From positions 1,550,001 through 1,614,000 of the forward strand of contig NZ_AP029019.1 in the NCBI RefSeq assembly GCF_037101375.1: a DNA stretch of 64,000 nucleotides, written 5' to 3'. The position numbers and the translations under genes are program-made. The DNA is from Acidovorax sp. DW039 (lineage in GTDB: Bacteria; Pseudomonadota; Gammaproteobacteria; Burkholderiales; Burkholderiaceae_C). Shown here piece by piece: positions 53,729 through 62,369 of the stretch. Under the pieces are notes generated by a model, which saw only the letters and a program-made list of their open reading frames with translations, searched no databases and was not told the origin of the DNA. Within the stretch, counting starts at the first letter, position 1; each line of letters starts with the position of its first letter.

Positions 53729-54175
53729 TTACTGCGAAATCTTGCGTGCCTCTTCGATCTGGTACTCGAAATAGCGCTGGAAGCTGAAGGCAATGCTGGC
53801 CATCAGCACCGTGGTGCCTATGAGCAGAGAGCAGACAATCGCGCCAATGGTGAGCCACCGCGTCTGGCCGGGGAGGGCGTCCAGGGGGGCAGCAGGGTTG
53901 TAGCGGGCATTCCATTTTTCGGGTGTCTGCAAGCCATACAGAATGCCTCGCAGCGCGCACCCCGCAATGGTGAAGCCCAGTAGGGGGATGAGGAACCAGC
54001 TGTATTGGTCATCCTGCCCAAACTGTTGCACGCGCTGAATGCCGTACAGCCCGAGGGCCGTGGGAATGGGCAGCATCCAGCCCAGCAGGTCGCCCAAGCC
54101 GTGCAGGTAAAACCTGTGCAGGCCCAACGGCCCACCGACAAAGGCAAGCCAGGCAGCCAATGTCTTGTTCTTCAT
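53729..54175 (-). CDS. TM2-domain membrane protein
   Basis: The 148-residue protein starts with the TM2 signature, KNKTLAAWLAFVGGPLGLHRFYLHGLGDLLG, which ends in the first of three or four hydrophobic segments. A later segment near residues 105-130 (WLTIGAIVCSLLIGTTVLM) is a membrane helix. Function is unknown. The ATG at 54175 directly precedes the motif. It lies just downstream of the acetyltransferase gene on the same strand. Confidence 0.8.
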   Translation of the reverse strand: MKNKTLAAWLAFVGGPLGLHRFYLHGLGDLLGWMLPIPTALGLYGIQRVQQFGQDDQYSWFLIPLLGFTIAGCALRGILYGLQTPEKWNARYNPAAPLDALPGQTRWLTIGAIVCSLLIGTTVLMASIAFSFQRYFEYQIEEARKISQ

Positions 54176-54182
54176 GGTGCGC

Positions 54183-54704
54183 TCATTCAGGCGAGGTGGT
54201 GTCACCCGCGCCCAGGGTTTTTTCCATGAGCACGATGTCGCGCCAGGCACCGAACTTCCACCCCACCGAGCGCATGACGCCCACTTCGGTAAAGCCCAGC
54301 GACCGGTGAACCCCAATGGAGCCCGCGTTGGCCGAGTCGCCAATCACCGCCAGCAACTTGCGAACGCCTACGGCCTCAGCCTGTACCGCCAGCTCTGCCA
54401 GCAGCTTGCGACCGACCCCCATGCCGCGCGCCGCATCGGCCACGTAGATCGAGTCTTCTGCAGAAAAGCGATAGGCGGGCCGGGGTTTGAACCAGTTGGC
54501 ATAAGCAAAGCCCAGTACCTGGCCGTCTTTTTCTGCAACCAGCCAGGGCAGGTTGCGGCCCAGAACATCGGCGCGGCGAGTCGTCATGTCGGCCTCGGAG
54601 GGCGGATCAATCTCGAAAGTGCCGGTGCCGTGGAGGACATGATGGCGATAGATGGCTGTGATGGCGGGGATGTCGGCGTCTGTGCTCTGGCGAATGGTAG
54701 GCAT
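54183..54704 (-). CDS. GNAT N-acetyltransferase (phosphinothricin acetyltransferase-like)
   Basis: The 173-residue protein is of the Pat/Bar/MddA type: N-terminal TIRQSTDADIPAITAIYRHH and the acetyl-CoA loop DAARGMGVGRKLLAEL, then IGDSANAGSIGVHRSLGF. Homologues acetylate methionine sulfone/sulfoximine or phosphinothricin. The ATG at 54704 (MPTIRQS) is the family start. It is divergent from rpsP and lies 8 bp before the TM2 gene. Confidence 0.9.
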   Translation of the reverse strand: MPTIRQSTDADIPAITAIYRHHVLHGTGTFEIDPPSEADMTTRRADVLGRNLPWLVAEKDGQVLGFAYANWFKPRPAYRFSAEDSIYVADAARGMGVGRKLLAELAVQAEAVGVRKLLAVIGDSANAGSIGVHRSLGFTEVGVMRSVGWKFGAWRDIVLMEKTLGAGDTTSPE

Positions 54705-54721
54705 GGTGAAAGGGTTGTGGA

Positions 54722-54727
54722 TATAAT
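54722..54727 (+). promoter_or_regulatory. -10 of the rpsP operon promoter
   Basis: A perfect TATAAT, with start site expected near 54734, would give an rpsP leader of about 108 nt. No good -35 is visible. On the minus strand the same bases read TTATAT or ATTATA, so the acetyltransferase promoter could overlap it. Confidence 0.55.
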
Positions 54728-54841
54728 TGCGGGCTTTGCAGCGTGTCGCTGACCGGGTGGTCATGTCGCGTGTCTCAAACGTTGCGAAAAACTCCTAGCT
54801 TGCGCATTGTGTGCGCGGCTTTTCCACCCGAAGGATTAATT

Positions 54842-55093
54842 ATGGTCGTCATTCGACTCTCCCGCGGCGGTTCCAAGGGCCGTCCTTTCTTCAACATCGT
54901 CGTTGCTGACAAGCGCGTGCGCCGCGATGGTCGTTTCATTGAGCGTATCGGTTTCTACAACCCTACCGCCAAGGAAACTGAAGAAGGCCTGCGTATCGTT
55001 CAGGATCGCCTGACCTACTGGAAGAGCGTGGGTGCCCAGTCCTCGCCTACCGTGGACCGCCTGATCAAGCAGGCTGCCAAGAAGGCTGCTTAA
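54842..55093 (+). CDS. rpsP: 30S ribosomal protein S16
   Basis: The 83-residue protein begins [20 protein letters not shown] and has the family's [12 protein letters not shown] segment. It is the first gene of the classical rpsP-rimM-trmD-rplS operon. A long hairpin follows its stop, probably tuning expression of the enzymes below. Confidence 0.98.
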   Translation: MVVIRLSRGGSKGRPFFNIVVADKRVRRDGRFIERIGFYNPTAKETEEGLRIVQDRLTYWKSVGAQSSPTVDRLIKQAAKKAA

Positions 55094-55101
55094 AGTCCCC
55101 T

Positions 55102-55154
55102 GAAAAGGGCGGGCTCCGTGGGTTTTCCCGGCGGATCCCGCCCTTTTCTTTTTT
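55102..55154 (+). terminator. Long hairpin and T-run between rpsP and rimM (attenuator)
   Basis: GAAAAGGGCGGG (55102-55113) and its exact complement (55137-55148) flank a 23-nt loop that can form a second stem (GGG..CCC). TTCTTTTTT follows. It would terminate part of the transcription after rpsP, so that S16 exceeds RimM and TrmD. Confidence 0.75.
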
Positions 55155-55176
55155 GTGCGCACTGATGTGACCGTTT

Positions 55177-55746
55177 ATGACCACTTCTCTCACGCTTGAG
55201 CTGACCGAACTTCCTGCAGATGCCGTAGAGGTTGGGCGCATTGCCGATGCCTGGGGTGTGAAAGGCTGGTTCAAGGTCATGCCGCACAGTGCCAGCCCCG
55301 AGGCACTTTTTTCGTCCAAGCGCTGGTATCTGCAGCCTTCCGAGCGCGGAGCCAAGACTTTTCAGGGCACTGTCCTGCTCAAGATTCGTCAGGCCAAGGA
55401 CCATTCCGACACCATCGTGGCCTGGGCGGATGGCGTGGATGACCGCAATGCGGCCGAAGCACTGCGCGGTGCGCGGGTGTTTGTGCCCCGCTCCAGCTTC
55501 CCATCCACGGGAAGTGACGAGTACTACTGGGTGGATCTCATCGGGCTTGCCGTGGTCAACCGGGAGGGGGTTGCGCTGGGGCAGGTGCGCGAACTGCTCT
55601 CGACCGGACCGCAAACCGTGCTGGTGCTTTCCTACGAGCAGGATGGCAAGACCCAGGAGCGGATGATTCCCTTTGTCTCGGCCTTCGTGGACAAGGTCGA
55701 ACTGGCAGAAAAGCGCATCACCGTAGATTGGCAGCCAGACTATTGA
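55177..55746 (+). CDS. rimM: Ribosome maturation factor RimM
   Basis: RimM helps mature the 30S 3' head domain and binds S19. The 189-residue protein has the N-terminal RimM barrel (EVGRIADAWGVKGWFKV) and a C-terminal PRC-barrel (EYYWVDLIGLAVVNREG, IPFVSAFVDKVELAEKRI). It begins 83 bp after rpsP. Confidence 0.96.
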   Translation: MTTSLTLELTELPADAVEVGRIADAWGVKGWFKVMPHSASPEALFSSKRWYLQPSERGAKTFQGTVLLKIRQAKDHSDTIVAWADGVDDRNAAEALRGARVFVPRSSFPSTGSDEYYWVDLIGLAVVNREGVALGQVRELLSTGPQTVLVLSYEQDGKTQERMIPFVSAFVDKVELAEKRITVDWQPDY

Positions 55747-55789
55747 TCGTCGGCCCTGATCCGCATCTTTGCCGGTAAAGGCCCTGCCC

Positions 55790-56548
55790 ATGCGTTTTGA
55801 CGTCATCACCCTGTTTCCCGAGCTGTTTGCTCCGTTTTTGACTGCGGGCATTACCCGGCGCGCCTATTCCAGTGGTCAGGTCGATGTGCGGCTGTGGAAT
55901 CCGCGCGACTATGCCGAGGGCAACTACCGGCGTGTAGATGACCGCCCGTTTGGAGGTGGGCCGGGAATGGTGATGATGGCGGAGCCGCTGGAGCGTTGTC
56001 TCGCGGCCATTCGCGCAGACCGCTGTGAGCAGGCAGGCCAGGAGGCTCCTCTGGTGCTTTTCTCGCCCATTGGTCGCACCATCAACCATGCCGAAGTCGA
56101 GGGATGGTCTGCCAGTGCCGGGGCGGTATTGCTGTGTGGGCGGTATGAAGGCATCGATCAGCGCTTTATCGATGCCTACGTATCGGTGCAATTGAGCCTG
56201 GGTGATTTTGTGCTCTCTGGTGGAGAAATTGCCGCTTTGGCCCTGCTGGATGCCGTGACGCGCCTTCAGCCGGGCGTGTTGAACGACGAGGGCAGCCACC
56301 AGTTTGACAGCTTCAACCCGGCGCTGGATGGCTTGCTGGACTGCCCGCATTACACCCGTCCCGAGGAGTGGGCGGGCAGGGCAGTGCCTGCTCCGCTGCT
56401 CTCAGGGCACCACGCGCAGATTGACCGATGGCGTCGCGATCAGCGTTTGGCCATCACTGCGCGCCACCGCCCCGATCTGATTGATGCGGCCAGAGCCGCA
56501 GGACTTCTCCAGTCGGTGGACGAAGCCGTATTGGCCAAATTGCGCTGA
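55790..56548 (+). CDS. trmD: tRNA (guanine37-N1)-methyltransferase
   Basis: TrmD methylates G37 of tRNAs. The 252-residue SPOUT-class enzyme begins MRFDVITLFPELFAPF and has the knot motifs DDRPFGGGPGMVMMAEPLE and LLCGRYEGIDQR, and LGDFVLSGGEIAAL. I chose the ATG at 55790 over a TTG 21 bases upstream because it matches the family start. Confidence 0.97.
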   Translation: MRFDVITLFPELFAPFLTAGITRRAYSSGQVDVRLWNPRDYAEGNYRRVDDRPFGGGPGMVMMAEPLERCLAAIRADRCEQAGQEAPLVLFSPIGRTINHAEVEGWSASAGAVLLCGRYEGIDQRFIDAYVSVQLSLGDFVLSGGEIAALALLDAVTRLQPGVLNDEGSHQFDSFNPALDGLLDCPHYTRPEEWAGRAVPAPLLSGHHAQIDRWRRDQRLAITARHRPDLIDAARAAGLLQSVDEAVLAKLR

Positions 56549-56559
56549 CTGGTTATAAT
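56531..56559 (+). promoter_or_regulatory. Internal promoter of rplS
   Basis: The -35 TTGGCC (56531-56536) and perfect -10 TATAAT (56554-56559) are separated by 17 bp. The -35 is inside the last codons of trmD. The leader would be about 110 nt. This can give L19 its own transcription in addition to the operon. Confidence 0.7.
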
Positions 56560-56677
56560 CAAAGGCTTTTCGATCCTCTGTCCGGCCGTTTTGTCACCAG
56601 TTTTTCTGGACAAAACCCTGAACGTCAATCCCGACGCAGCCATTTGTGGCGCGGTCAAGATCGTTGGATACATCAAC

Positions 56678-57061
56678 ATGAACCTGATCCAGACTCTGGA
56701 AGCGGAAGAAATCGCCCGCTTGAACAAGACTATCCCCGAGTTCGCTCCTGGTGACACCGTCATCGTGAACGTGAACGTGGTGGAAGGTAACCGCAAGCGC
56801 GTGCAGGCTTACGAAGGTGTGGTGATTGCCAAGCGCAATCGCGGCCTGAACAGTGGCTTCACCGTGCGCAAGATCTCCAGCGGCGAAGGTGTGGAACGTA
56901 CATTCCAAACCTACAGCCCCCTGATCGCCAGCATCGAAGTCAAGCGCCGTGGTGACGTGCGTCGTGCCAAGCTGTACTACCTGCGTGACCGCAGCGGCAA
57001 GTCGGCACGTATCAAGGAAAAGCTGCCTTCGCGCGTCAAGGCTGCTGCAACCGCCGCATAA
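56678..57061 (+). CDS. rplS: 50S ribosomal protein L19
   Basis: The 127-residue protein begins [20 protein letters not shown] and has the family's [20 protein letters not shown] and [23 protein letters not shown] segments. An earlier ATG-like codon in frame would lengthen it by 29 residues that are not L19-like. A strong terminator follows. Confidence 0.98.
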   Translation: MNLIQTLEAEEIARLNKTIPEFAPGDTVIVNVNVVEGNRKRVQAYEGVVIAKRNRGLNSGFTVRKISSGEGVERTFQTYSPLIASIEVKRRGDVRRAKLYYLRDRSGKSARIKEKLPSRVKAAATAA

Positions 57062-57082
57062 GCACCGCGCAATCTGTGCTTC

Positions 57083-57117
57083 AAACCGCTACAGTGCCTT
57101 GGCCTGTAGCGGTTTTT
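57083..57117 (+). terminator. Rho-independent terminator after rplS
   Basis: AAACCGCTACAG and its exact complement CTGTAGCGGTTT flank a 9-nt loop, with TTTTTT following. It ends the rpsP operon. Confidence 0.93.
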
Positions 57118-57174
57118 TGTTTTCTGGCGCTGGTTTCATGCCGGTATGCAGCGGCCGGGTTGCCGCACATTTGA

Positions 57175-57900
57175 ATGTCTGGATGCATCGTGAACGCTTC
57201 TTCTGCAGCTCCCTTGGCGAAGCCTTTGTCGTCCATGGCGGGTTTTGATCCACGCGATGTGCCGGTGGCACAGGTGGACAGCCATCTGCCTGCTGTGCCC
57301 CTGCAGGCCCTGTCCCCCATGGCTTTGCGTCAGCGGTTTGCGCAGGCTCTGGTCTGGACTCCCGAGGTGCTGCTTGAAAAGCCCTACATGAACCGCCCCT
57401 CAGCCCAGGCGGCGGTGCTGGTGGGAATCGTCATGCGGGACGAACCCGCGGTATTGCTCACCGAGCGCACGGCTCATCTGTCCACGCATTCTGGGCAGGT
57501 GGCCTTTCCGGGGGGGCGGGTTGATCCGGAAGATGGCAGCGCTGCGCACACAGCGTTGCGTGAAGCCTGGGAAGAGGTGGGTCTGGCCGCAGAGCATGTG
57601 GAAGTGCTGGGGACGCTGCCCACGTATGTGACGGGCTCTTCCTTCGTTGTTTCGCCCGTTGTCGGGCTGGTGGCCCCGCAGGCCCCACTCACACCCAACC
57701 CCGACGAAGTGGCGGATGTGTTTGAAGTGCCTTTGGCCTTCCTGATGAACCCGGCCAACCACAGACACCATGTCTTCGAGAGTGAAGGCATCAGTCGCCA
57801 GTGGTTCTCCATGCCCTATCAAGATGGGGATGTCACCCGGTTCATCTGGGGCGCCACGGCAGGGATGCTGCGCAACTTCTATCGTTTTCTCTCGGCCTGA
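57175..57900 (+). CDS. Nudix CoA pyrophosphatase (NudL-like)
   Basis: The 241-residue Nudix hydrolase has its catalytic box at residues 113-137, with REAWEEVG and the glycine pair in place. The preceding HLSTHSGQVAFPGG is the CoA-pyrophosphatase (PROSITE NudL/PCD1) signature, so coenzyme A or its derivatives are likely substrates. The start is uncertain: ATG at 57175, GTG at 57190 or ATG at 57235 would all fit. Confidence 0.9.
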   Translation: MSGCIVNASSAAPLAKPLSSMAGFDPRDVPVAQVDSHLPAVPLQALSPMALRQRFAQALVWTPEVLLEKPYMNRPSAQAAVLVGIVMRDEPAVLLTERTAHLSTHSGQVAFPGGRVDPEDGSAAHTALREAWEEVGLAAEHVEVLGTLPTYVTGSSFVVSPVVGLVAPQAPLTPNPDEVADVFEVPLAFLMNPANHRHHVFESEGISRQWFSMPYQDGDVTRFIWGATAGMLRNFYRFLSA

Positions 57901-58029
57901 GCGTAGGCTGGTCGTGTCGCGTGGGAGGGCAGTCCATGTGTCGCAAACGCCATTTTTCATGTCTGGGTCCCTCTGGTTGGCATGCTTCATGGTGAGCGCA
58001 ATGTCAAAAGATGTGCCTGAGCAGGCCGT

Positions 58030-58035
58030 TATGAT
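58030..58035 (+). promoter_or_regulatory. Candidate -10 giving a near-leaderless CobD-like transcript
   Basis: TATGAT ends six bases before the ATG at 58042, with no ribosome binding site between them. If functional, the transcript would begin at or near the start codon. Confidence 0.35.
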
Positions 58036-58041
58036 TGCCCC

Positions 58042-59031
58042 ATGAGTTTCTTTGCCATCCTGTTCGCTCTGCTGATCGAGCAGGCGCGCCCCCTCTCTCG
58101 CAGCAATCCGATTCACTCCGGGCTGCGTGCCTGGGCGCTGTCTGTCAGCCGCAATTTCGACGCGGGCAAAACACACCATGGATGGGTGGCCTGGAGCTTG
58201 GCTGTCGTGCTGCCTGCACTGGTCACCCTTGCGATTCACTGGGCCCTGTTGTGGGGGCTGGGGTGGCCGTTTGCGGTGGTGTGGAGCGTGGCGGTGCTCT
58301 ACATCACGCTGGGCTTTCGCCAGTTCAGCCACCATTTCACGGGCATTCGGGATGCCTTGGAAGATGGCCAGGAAGATGCCGCCCGTGAGCGGCTGGCCCA
58401 CTGGCAGCAGGTGGATGTAGGCATGCTGCCGCGCAGCGAAATCGTGCGGCATGTGATTGAGTATTCCGTCATTGCTGCGCACCGCCATGTGTTTGGTGTG
58501 CTGGCATGGTTTTCCATCCTGGCTGCGGTCGGGCTCGGCCCCACCGGTGCGGTCCTGTACCGGATGGCAGAGTTTGTGTCGCGTTACTGGCACCCTCGGC
58601 AACGTGCCATTGCCCAACCTGCCAGCGAGGCCCTGCAGACCGCGTCAGCACAGGCCTGGTGGGCCATGGACTGGATTCCTGCCCGCCTCACCGCCCTGAG
58701 CTTTGCGGTGGTGGGCAGTTTTGAGGAGGCGATTGACGGTTGGCGTTTCCATGCCCAGCGCTTTCCCAACGACAACGATGGCGTTGTTTTGGCGGCCACA
58801 GCGGGGGCGATCAATGTGCGTTTGGGGGGCGAGGCGCTCAAGGCCAAACCAGTACCCCATGGCTTGCAAGAGGGGCTGGAGATGGATGCTGACCTGGGGG
58901 ATAGCGCATCGACTCCTGGGGTGACCCCTGAGGTGGGCCATCTGCGCAGTGTGGTGGGGCTGGTCTGGCGTTCCGTGGTGGTCTGGATGCTGCTGCTCGC
59001 CTTGCTCACGCTGGCGCGCCTTTTGGGCTGA
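58042..59031 (+). CDS. CobD/CbiB-family membrane protein
   Basis: The 329-residue protein has hydrophobic segments near residues 1-15, 55-90 and 150-190, and the CobD/CbiB-like segment SRNFDAGKTHHGWVAWSL and EAIDGWRFHAQRFPNDNDGV. CobD/CbiB couples an aminopropanol arm to cobyric acid, but no other cobalamin genes are nearby. Some homologues in Comamonadaceae are annotated only as CobD/CbiB-like, so the cobalamin role is unproven. Confidence 0.82.
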   Translation: MSFFAILFALLIEQARPLSRSNPIHSGLRAWALSVSRNFDAGKTHHGWVAWSLAVVLPALVTLAIHWALLWGLGWPFAVVWSVAVLYITLGFRQFSHHFTGIRDALEDGQEDAARERLAHWQQVDVGMLPRSEIVRHVIEYSVIAAHRHVFGVLAWFSILAAVGLGPTGAVLYRMAEFVSRYWHPRQRAIAQPASEALQTASAQAWWAMDWIPARLTALSFAVVGSFEEAIDGWRFHAQRFPNDNDGVVLAATAGAINVRLGGEALKAKPVPHGLQEGLEMDADLGDSASTPGVTPEVGHLRSVVGLVWRSVVVWMLLLALLTLARLLG

Positions 59032-59120
59032 GGGCGGCCAAGTCTGCCGGTTGAGATCGCTTCAGCCATCTGCCACAACCATGCCCAAGCATGGGCATAG
59101 CTGAGTGAGCAGCTGCTCTC

Positions 59121-60068
59121 TCAATAGCGCGGCTGACTCAGTTCCTCGAACAAATCACTATAAATTTTGTAGCGGCTTGCGCTGATCCCACCTGCCTCAG
59201 GAGCTTTTTCTAATGCAGCCTGCACCCCGCAGCCAGGTTCGTGCAGGTGGGTGCAGTTGTAGAAGCGGCAATCGGTGGCGTGCGCTGCAATGTCAGGCAT
59301 GCAACTGGCCAGCTGCATGGGCGTGATGTGGTGCAGGCCGAACTCCTGAAAGCCCGGAGAGTCGATCAGCGCAGTCGTCCGTTGCGCGTCCACCCAGTAC
59401 CAGTGGGTGCTGGTGGTGGTGTGCTTGCCGGAGTTGAGCGCTTGCGAAATCTCCCCCGTGAGCACGCTGGCTCCGGGCACCAGCAGGTTGATCAGCGTGC
59501 TTTTGCCCGAGCCAGACGGGCCCAGCACCAGCGTCGTCTTGCCTTGCAGTTGTTCCATGAGCAGTGCGCGATCCACTTCGCTGGACTGGGTGAGGCACAA
59601 GGGCAAAACGCGGTAGTGCCTGCCTTCGCTGCCCATATGGCGGTAGGGATGCAGACGCTCCCACGCGCGGGCAAAGGGCTCCACCAGGTCGCTCTTGTTC
59701 AGGGCGATCAGGGGGGTGATGTTCGTCGCCTCGGCAGTGATCAATGCGCGGGCGAGCTGGCTTTCTGAAAACACGGGCTCGGCAGCAATGAGGATCAGAA
59801 CCTGATCGATGTTGGCTGCAAAAGACTTGGTGCGAATCTCGTCCTGGCGATAAAACAGGTTGCGCCGCTCCTGTACCTTCTCAATGGTGCCTTCGTCCCC
59901 TTGACCAGCAGGCGCAGCCTGCCACAGCACGCGGTCTCCCACGACGGCTTGGCTTTTCTTGCCGCGTGGGTGGCAGATGCGCCGCTCACCGTCCGGGGTC
60001 TCAACAACGCAATGGCGGCCATGGCTTGCCACCACGGTGCCTTCCATCAACGCGCTGCGCTCAGCCAT
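59121..60068 (-). CDS. rsgA: Ribosome small-subunit-dependent GTPase A
   Basis: RsgA matures the 30S subunit. The 315-residue protein has an N-terminal OB fold, then a circularly permuted GTPase: G4 NKSD first, G1 LVLGPSGSGKSTLIN and G3 IDSPGFQEFG. A C-terminal zinc region (CMPDIAAHATDC, NCTHLHEPGC) follows. Palindromic repeat copy 11 overlaps the last 40 codons. It lies 24 bp after phhB on the same strand. Confidence 0.95.
   Translation of the reverse strand: MAERSALMEGTVVASHGRHCVVETPDGERRICHPRGKKSQAVVGDRVLWQAAPAGQGDEGTIEKVQERRNLFYRQDEIRTKSFAANIDQVLILIAAEPVFSESQLARALITAEATNITPLIALNKSDLVEPFARAWERLHPYRHMGSEGRHYRVLPLCLTQSSEVDRALLMEQLQGKTTLVLGPSGSGKSTLINLLVPGASVLTGEISQALNSGKHTTTSTHWYWVDAQRTTALIDSPGFQEFGLHHITPMQLASCMPDIAAHATDCRFYNCTHLHEPGCGVQAALEKAPEAGGISASRYKIYSDLFEELSQPRY
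59157..59188 (+). repeat. Short palindromic repeat, copy 11 (inside rsgA)
   Basis: The unit begins ACTATAAATTTTGTAGCGGC and continues TTGCGCTGAT. It is read antisense in a frame different from copies 2, 5, 8 and 12, giving S-A-S-R-Y-K-I-Y-S near the C-terminus. Confidence 0.6.
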
Positions 60069-60092
60069 GGCAATTGCCGGAGCAGGGGCTGG

Positions 60093-60434
60093 TCATGCGG
60101 GCTCCAGCAAGCGGTCGAACTGGGCTGCGCATTCCAGATCGGTGGCAGAAATACCGTTCACATCGTGCGTGTTGAGCCGCACTACGCAGCGGTTGTAGTG
60201 CACCGACAGGTCGGGGTGATGGTCTTGCGCGTTGGCAATGAAGGCCACCGCATTCACGAAGGCAATGGTCTCGTAGTAGTTGGCAAAGTGGTAGGTCTTC
60301 TCGATGGCTACATCGGAGCCGCTACCCGTCAGCATCCAGCCCTGTAGCTGGCTCAGTTGTGCTACAACTTTAGTAGCATTCAGCGCTCTGCGGGTCTGCG
60401 TGGACCAGTCTTTTTTCTTCAACATGGAAGTCAT
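60093..60434 (-). CDS. phhB: Pterin-4a-carbinolamine dehydratase
   Basis: PhhB recycles the pterin cofactor of phenylalanine hydroxylase. The 113-residue protein has the family catalytic core IANAQDHHPDLSVHYNRC and RLNTHDVNGISATDLE, with the active-site histidines. The start is ATG 60434 (MTSMLKKKDWST), with 60425 as an alternative. Palindromic repeat copy 12 is in its N-terminal helix. No phhA is in the window. It lies 24 bp from rsgA and 20 bp from the M48 gene. Confidence 0.93.
   Translation of the reverse strand: MTSMLKKKDWSTQTRRALNATKVVAQLSQLQGWMLTGSGSDVAIEKTYHFANYYETIAFVNAVAFIANAQDHHPDLSVHYNRCVVRLNTHDVNGISATDLECAAQFDRLLEPA
60361..60393 (+). repeat. Short palindromic repeat, copy 12 (inside phhB)
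   Basis: The unit begins GCTACAACTTTAGTAGCATT and continues CAGCGCTCTGCGGG. On the gene strand it is read in frame as A-L-N-A-T-K-V-V-A in the N-terminal region, in the same frame as copies 2, 5 and 8. Confidence 0.6.
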
Positions 60435-60454
60435 GGTGCGGTGGCTTTGGGGGG

Positions 60455-61744
60455 TTACAGGCGGGCCAGCCGCTCGGAGGCTGGGGGATGGGAGTAATAG
60501 AACTTCACGTACACCGGGTCTGGCGTCAGGGTGGACGCATTGTCTTCGTACAGCTTGAGCAGGGCAGAGCGCAAATCGGCAGCACGCGTTTGCGCCACTG
60601 CATAGGCGTCGGCCTGGAACTCGTGCTTGCGTGACATTTGCGCAAACACCGGAGAAACGAACTGCGTAAACACTGGGGTGGCCAGCATGAAAAGGAGCAG
60701 GGCAAGCGCGTCGTTGGGCGCATCGCTCCAGGCGGCGGACAGCCCCATGGAAGGGATGACCCCCAGCCCCGTGTAAAACCACCCTTGGGTGGAAAGCCAG
60801 CCCAGCAGAGCAAAACCTGCCAAGCTGAAGGCGAACATGCCCACGATGCGCTGGACGATGTGCCGGTGCTTGAAATGCCCCAGTTCGTGGGCCAGCACCG
60901 CTTCCACTTCATCAGCCGAGAGATTGCGCAAAAGCGTGTCGTAGAACACCACGCGCTTGGCAGCGCCAAAACCGGTGAAATAGGCGTTGGCATGGGCACT
61001 GCGGCGGCTGCCGTCCATCACAAACAGGCCCTTGGCTGAGAAGCCGCAACGCTGCATCAAAGCCGCAACACGCTGCTTGAGCGATTCATCTTCCAGCGGC
61101 TGGAACTTGTTGAAAAGGGGGGCGATGAAGGTGGGAAAGATCACCATCAGCAGCAGGTTGAAGCCCATCCACACTCCCCAGGCCCAAGCCCACCAGTAGG
61201 CTCCTGCAGCACCCATCAGCCAGAGGATGGCGGCGGCAATCGGCAGACCGATCAGTGCGCCCAGCAACACGGACTTGAGCATGTCCCCCATCCAAAGTGC
61301 AGGAGTGGTTTTGTTGAACCCAAAACGCTTTTCCTGCACGAAGGTTTTGTAGAGCGAGAAGGGCAGGTCCAGCAACCCGCTGATCAGCGCAAAGGCCGCC
61401 AGCAAGGCCAGTTGCTGCCACATGCCGCCGCCCATCCACTCCAGCAGCATCTGGTTCAGCAGGTTCAACCCGCCCAGCAAAGTCCACCCCAGCAGCACCG
61501 CGCTGCCTACCGCCAACTCCAGCATCTCCAGCCGGGCCTTTGCTACGGTGTAGTCCGCTGCCTTTTGATGGGCAGAGAGGGTAATGCGCTCAGCAAAAGC
61601 GGTTGGCACCGCGCCACGATGGGTAGCCACGTGCCGGATCTGGCGGGATGCGAGCCATAGCTTCATCAGCATGCCCAGGCTCAGTGCCAGCGCAAAGAGC
61701 AGAGTCAACAAGAGGGAGGGGGAGATTTCGTCAAAGAGAGCCAT
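60455..61744 (-). CDS. M48 family (Ste24-like) zinc metallopeptidase
   Basis: The 429-residue membrane peptidase has seven or so hydrophobic segments and the zinc motif [12 protein letters not shown] near residue 280. The third ligand is the glutamate in [12 protein letters not shown]. The N-terminal region matches the CAAX prenyl protease N-terminal domain, as in Ste24. Bacterial homologues are inner-membrane proteases. I chose the ATG at 61744 ([12 protein letters not shown]), which starts the first helix. It is divergent from orn. Confidence 0.92.
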   Translation of the reverse strand: MALFDEISPSLLLTLLFALALSLGMLMKLWLASRQIRHVATHRGAVPTAFAERITLSAHQKAADYTVAKARLEMLELAVGSAVLLGWTLLGGLNLLNQMLLEWMGGGMWQQLALLAAFALISGLLDLPFSLYKTFVQEKRFGFNKTTPALWMGDMLKSVLLGALIGLPIAAAILWLMGAAGAYWWAWAWGVWMGFNLLLMVIFPTFIAPLFNKFQPLEDESLKQRVAALMQRCGFSAKGLFVMDGSRRSAHANAYFTGFGAAKRVVFYDTLLRNLSADEVEAVLAHELGHFKHRHIVQRIVGMFAFSLAGFALLGWLSTQGWFYTGLGVIPSMGLSAAWSDAPNDALALLLFMLATPVFTQFVSPVFAQMSRKHEFQADAYAVAQTRAADLRSALLKLYEDNASTLTPDPVYVKFYYSHPPASERLARL

Positions 61745-61768
61745 GTGCAGCGAGTTTAGGCCATCGGC

Positions 61769-61774
61769 GACAAT
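61769..61774 (+). promoter_or_regulatory. Candidate -10 giving a near-leaderless orn transcript
   Basis: GACAAT ends seven bases before the orn ATG at 61782. On the minus strand TAAACT lies eight bases before the M48 ATG at 61744, so both divergent genes may lack leaders. Confidence 0.35.
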
Positions 61775-61781
61775 GCGCACC

Positions 61782-62369
61782 ATGTCAGAAGCGAACACCC
61801 CCACCCCTGCCTTGCTCAAGAAATCCGATCAAAACCTCGTATGGCTGGACTGCGAGATGACCGGCCTGGACCCGGAGAATGACCGCCTGCTGGAAATCGC
61901 CGTCGTGGTCACTGGCCCCCATCTGGAACCACGGGTGGAAGGGCCGGTGCTGGTCATCCACCAGTCTGACGAGCAACTGGGCAAGATGGACGCCTGGAAT
62001 CGCGGCACCCACGGGCGCAGTGGCCTGACCGAAAAAGTGAAGGCATCGACCCTGACCGAGGCGGAAGCTGAGGAGCAGATTCTGGCTTTCCTGAGCCAAT
62101 ATGTGCCCAAGGGAGTTGCGCCCATGTGTGGCAACAGCATTGGGCAGGATCGTCGGTTTCTGGTGCGTTACATGCCCAAGCTGGAGCGCTTTTTCCACTA
62201 CCGCAATCTGGATGTCAGCACACTCAAGGAACTGGCAAAGCGCTGGAAGCCCGAGGCTTACTCCAGTTTCAAAAAGGCGCAGCGACACACGGCGCTGGCT
62301 GACGTGCATGAATCCATTGATGAGCTGGCCCATTACCGAACCCATCTTTTGGCAGTGAGTTCGACCTGA
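61782..62369 (+). CDS. orn: Oligoribonuclease
   Basis: Orn degrades 2-5 nt RNA to mononucleotides and is essential in many proteobacteria. The 195-residue DEDDh exonuclease has Exo[21 protein letters not shown], ExoII with [10 protein letters not shown] and Exo[17 protein letters not shown]. The ATG at 61782 has no ribosome site. It is divergent from the M48 gene with 37 bp between the ATGs. Confidence 0.97.
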   Translation: MSEANTPTPALLKKSDQNLVWLDCEMTGLDPENDRLLEIAVVVTGPHLEPRVEGPVLVIHQSDEQLGKMDAWNRGTHGRSGLTEKVKASTLTEAEAEEQILAFLSQYVPKGVAPMCGNSIGQDRRFLVRYMPKLERFFHYRNLDVSTLKELAKRWKPEAYSSFKKAQRHTALADVHESIDELAHYRTHLLAVSST

